Assembly (NCBI RefSeq): GCF_041429775.1
Contig: NZ_CP163421.1
Span: 124,001-188,000, forward strand
Origin: Glycocaulis abyssi
GTDB lineage: Bacteria > Pseudomonadota > Alphaproteobacteria > Caulobacterales > Maricaulaceae
DNA: 64,000 nt
Direction: 5' to 3'
Below the pieces are notes generated by a model, which saw nothing but the letters and a program-made list of their open reading frames with translations, made no database searches and was not told where the DNA came from. Both the position numbers and the translations under genes were made by a program. Shown piece by piece: positions 61,940-64,000 of the stretch; the first letter of the stretch is position 1, and each line of letters begins with the position of its first letter.

Positions 61940-62677
61940 ATGTTCTCTCTTGAAGGAAAAAAGGCGCTGGTGACCGGCGCGACGGGCGGCCTCGGCAGTG
62001 AGATTGCCCGCGCCCTGCATGCTCAAGGGGCTTCGGTGGCCCTGTCAGGTACGCGTGCGGAAGTGCTGGAGACGCTCGCCAAGGAGCTGGGTGATCGCAC
62101 GGCGGTGGTGCCGTGTAATCTCTCTGATGCCGAGGCGGTGGATAATCTGCCCAAGGCAGCTTTCGAGGCGCTGGGCGGGCTCGACATCCTGATTTCCAAT
62201 GCCGGTGTGACGCGCGACCAGCTTCTCATGCGCATGAAAGATGAGGACTGGGAGACGGTCATCAAGGTCAATCTGGAGGCGCATTTCCGCCTCTGCCGGG
62301 CGGCCATGCGCGGCATGATGAAGAACCGCTGGGGCCGGATTATCGGTATCACCTCGGTGGTGGGCGTCACCGGCAATCCGGGGCAGTCCAACTATGCCGC
62401 GTCGAAAGCCGGCATGATCGGCTTTTCCAAGGCGCTGGCCCAGGAGGTCGCTTCGCGCGGCGTTACCGTGAACTGCGTGGCGCCGGGCTTCATCGCTTCG
62501 CCGATGACGGACGCGCTCAATGACGAGCAGAAATCGGCCATCCTCACCAAGATTCCGGCCGGTGATCTTGGCCAGGGCGCCGACATCGCAGCCGCCTGCG
62601 TGTATCTGGCCAGCGAAGAAGCCGGTTACGTCACAGGACAGACATTGCACGTCAATGGCGGCATGGCCATGATCTGA
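61940..62677 (+). CDS. fabG: 3-oxoacyl-ACP reductase
   Basis: The 245-residue SDR has TGATGGLGSEIARALHAQGA, ISNAGVTRDQLLMRM, catalytic Ser in GITSVVGVTGNPGQSNYAASKAG with Tyr/Lys, and GQTLHVNGGMAMI. The ATG at 61940 (MFSLEGKKALVTG) is preferred; the ATG at 61931 is only one base from the AAAGGAA box. It performs the first reduction of the elongation cycle. Confidence 0.96.
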   Translation: MFSLEGKKALVTGATGGLGSEIARALHAQGASVALSGTRAEVLETLAKELGDRTAVVPCNLSDAEAVDNLPKAAFEALGGLDILISNAGVTRDQLLMRMKDEDWETVIKVNLEAHFRLCRAAMRGMMKNRWGRIIGITSVVGVTGNPGQSNYAASKAGMIGFSKALAQEVASRGVTVNCVAPGFIASPMTDALNDEQKSAILTKIPAGDLGQGADIAAACVYLASEEAGYVTGQTLHVNGGMAMI

Positions 62678-62873
62678 CCGGCCATGTGAGTCGCGTTCTG
62701 CGAAAGGCGTCTTCGCGCTGGCATCAAGCCGCTGAGGTTGCTAGCCTTGTCCGAAGTGGCATGTTATCAGCCGCAACCTTCTTGGAGCCGGTGCACCCGT
62801 ACCGGCCCCATCCAGTCAGGGGGCATAAGGGGTCAGATGGCCTCGCCCGGAAATTTTAGATAAAGGGTCCGTC

Positions 62874-63110
62874 ATGTCTGACGTTTTTGATCGCGTTAAG
62901 AAGATCGTCATCGAGCATCTCGATGTGGAAGAGGACAAAGTCGTCGAGAAAGCTTCTTTCATCGATGATCTCGGCGCGGACTCGCTGGACAATGTCGAGC
63001 TGGTCATGGCTTTCGAGGAAGAGTTCGACATCGAGATTCCCGACGATGCCGCCGAGCACATCCAGACGGTTGGTGACGCGGTGAAGTTCATCTCCGAGAA
63101 AGTCGGCTAG
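62874..63110 (+). CDS. acpP: Acyl carrier protein
   Basis: The 78-residue acidic protein has the phosphopantetheine site [20 protein letters not shown] with Ser37. [23 protein letters not shown] is a typical ACP start. A 196-bp spacer separates it from fabG and probably carries its own promoter, as ACP is made in large amounts. Confidence 0.98.
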   Translation: MSDVFDRVKKIVIEHLDVEEDKVVEKASFIDDLGADSLDNVELVMAFEEEFDIEIPDDAAEHIQTVGDAVKFISEKVG

Positions 63111-63125
63111 GCCGGCGACCGGGCC

Positions 63126-64000
63126 ATGTCCAAACGTCGTGTAGTCGTCACCGGCCTCGGCATTGTCTCCCCGCTGGGATGCGGGGTGGAGCATGTCTGG
63201 TCGAAGCTGCTCGCAGGGGAATCCGGGCTTGCCCGGGTTACCCATTTCGAGACCGAGGATCTCCCCTGCCAGATTGCGGGGGGGATACCACGGGTGGACG
63301 GCCGCTATGGTGGCGGGCCTGACATCGCCGGATCATTTGATCCCGATGCCGTAATGCCCGCCCGCGACGCCAAGCGCATTGACGACTTCATTCTCTACGG
63401 TATCGCCGCTGCGGATGAGGCGATTGCCCATTCGGGCTGGCAGCCTGCAGACGATGCCGCGCGCGAGCGTGCCGGTGTCCTGATCGGTTCAGGCATTGGC
63501 GGTCTGCAGACGATTTACGACGCCTCGATCACGCTGGTGGAAAAGGGGCCGCGTAAGCTCTCTCCTTTTGTCATTCCCGGCATGCTGATTAACCTCGCTT
63601 CTGGCCAGGTTTCGATCCGCCACGGGCTGAAAGGTCCGAACCACTCGGTGGTGACGGCCTGCTCCACCGGTGCGCACGCCATTGGTGATGCGGCGCGGCT
63701 GATCGCCTATGGCGATGCCGATGTCATGGTGGCGGGCGGCGCGGAGAGCGCGATTACCCGGCTTGGCTTTGGCGGTTTCTGTGCCGCACGCGCCATGTCC
63801 ACCGGGTTCAATGATAATCCCAAGGCGGGCTCGCGCCCCTATGACACTGACCGAGATGGCTTTGTCATGGGCGAAGGCGCAGGCGTGGTCGTGCTTGAAG
63901 AATACGAGGCGGCCAAGGCCCGCGGCGCGACGATTTATGCCGAAGTGGTCGGCTATGGCCTGTCAGGCGATGCCTATCACATCACGGCGCCTGCCGATGA
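63126..64000 (+). CDS. fabF: 3-oxoacyl-ACP synthase II (3' end outside window)
   Basis: The frame starts at ATG 63126, 15 bases after acpP, and is open to the window edge (291 residues seen). It begins MSKRRVVVTGLGIVSPLGCG and has the catalytic Cys179 in VTACSTGAHAIGDAARLI. RPYDTDRDGFVMGEGAGVVVLEEYE and a gating-type FGGFCAARAMS also match FabF. The His residues of the active site lie beyond the edge. Confidence 0.96.
   Translation, partial: MSKRRVVVTGLGIVSPLGCGVEHVWSKLLAGESGLARVTHFETEDLPCQIAGGIPRVDGRYGGGPDIAGSFDPDAVMPARDAKRIDDFILYGIAAADEAIAHSGWQPADDAARERAGVLIGSGIGGLQTIYDASITLVEKGPRKLSPFVIPGMLINLASGQVSIRHGLKGPNHSVVTACSTGAHAIGDAARLIAYGDADVMVAGGAESAITRLGFGGFCAARAMSTGFNDNPKAGSRPYDTDRDGFVMGEGAGVVVLEEYEAAKARGATIYAEVVGYGLSGDAYHITAPAD

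Noticed and set aside
1-64000. CRISPR array, transposase, integrase or prophage
   Set aside because: No regularly spaced direct repeats and no recombinase or phage structural genes were found. The RusA-like gene alone does not indicate a prophage.

Overview
This 64 kb, GC-rich window looks like an alphaproteobacterial chromosome, probably from the Maricaulales/Hyphomonadales group. The basis is the mix of housekeeping genes, a TonB receptor beside a type II secretion (T2SS) operon, and PadR/membrane-protein pairs. The genus is my inference. No rRNA, tRNA, CRISPR array, transposase or integrase was seen.

Layout. 1-7.6 kb: the recR end, a PQQ-type sugar dehydrogenase, rmuC, def, a lipoprotein, a BcsL-type acyltransferase, an SDR and a secreted HExxH protein. 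7.8-16.4 kb: the purine block guaB-rsmB-guaA, broken by two inserted gene cassettes. 16.5-18.6 kb: an FMN reductase, a frameshifted prepilin peptidase and a PadR pair. 18.9-24.3 kb: a tandem-duplicated surface-lipoprotein candidate and its TonB-dependent receptor. 24.4-35.3 kb: gspC-D-E-F-G-H-I-J-K-L-M-N. 35.4-42.4 kb: slyX, an AsmA protein, a CNB-TrxR-like flavoprotein, a second PadR pair, nnrU and an ECF sigma factor. 42.4-46.9 kb: panB, a YfgM-like protein, bamB and der. 47.3-55.6 kb, minus strand: dnaB-alr-mlaE-mlaF-radA-cvpA-purF-SDR. 55.8-57.5 kb: an ECF module and a GNAT. 57.6-58.8 kb: rpsF-rpsR-rplI, minus strand. 59-60.9 kb: a broken Rhs locus with a JAMM-like toxin tip and a putative immunity gene. 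61-64 kb: fabD-fabG-acpP-fabF, the last cut by the window edge.

Most notable signal. The 3' ends of both rsmB and guaA are repeated downstream as non-coding remnants: 34/38 bases at 12812-12849 and 44/49 bases at 16402-16450. Each pair brackets foreign-looking genes. The first interval holds an Abi_C-domain gene followed one base later by a DUF2442 gene. The second holds a RusA-like nuclease gene overlapping by one base a gene with a PD-(D/E)XK-like N-terminus and a HEPN-like RNxxxH C-terminus. No recombinase lies in either interval. Both look like small defence or conflict cassettes inserted at the ends of neighbouring housekeeping genes, and the RusA/nuclease-HEPN pair is the best candidate here for an undescribed system.
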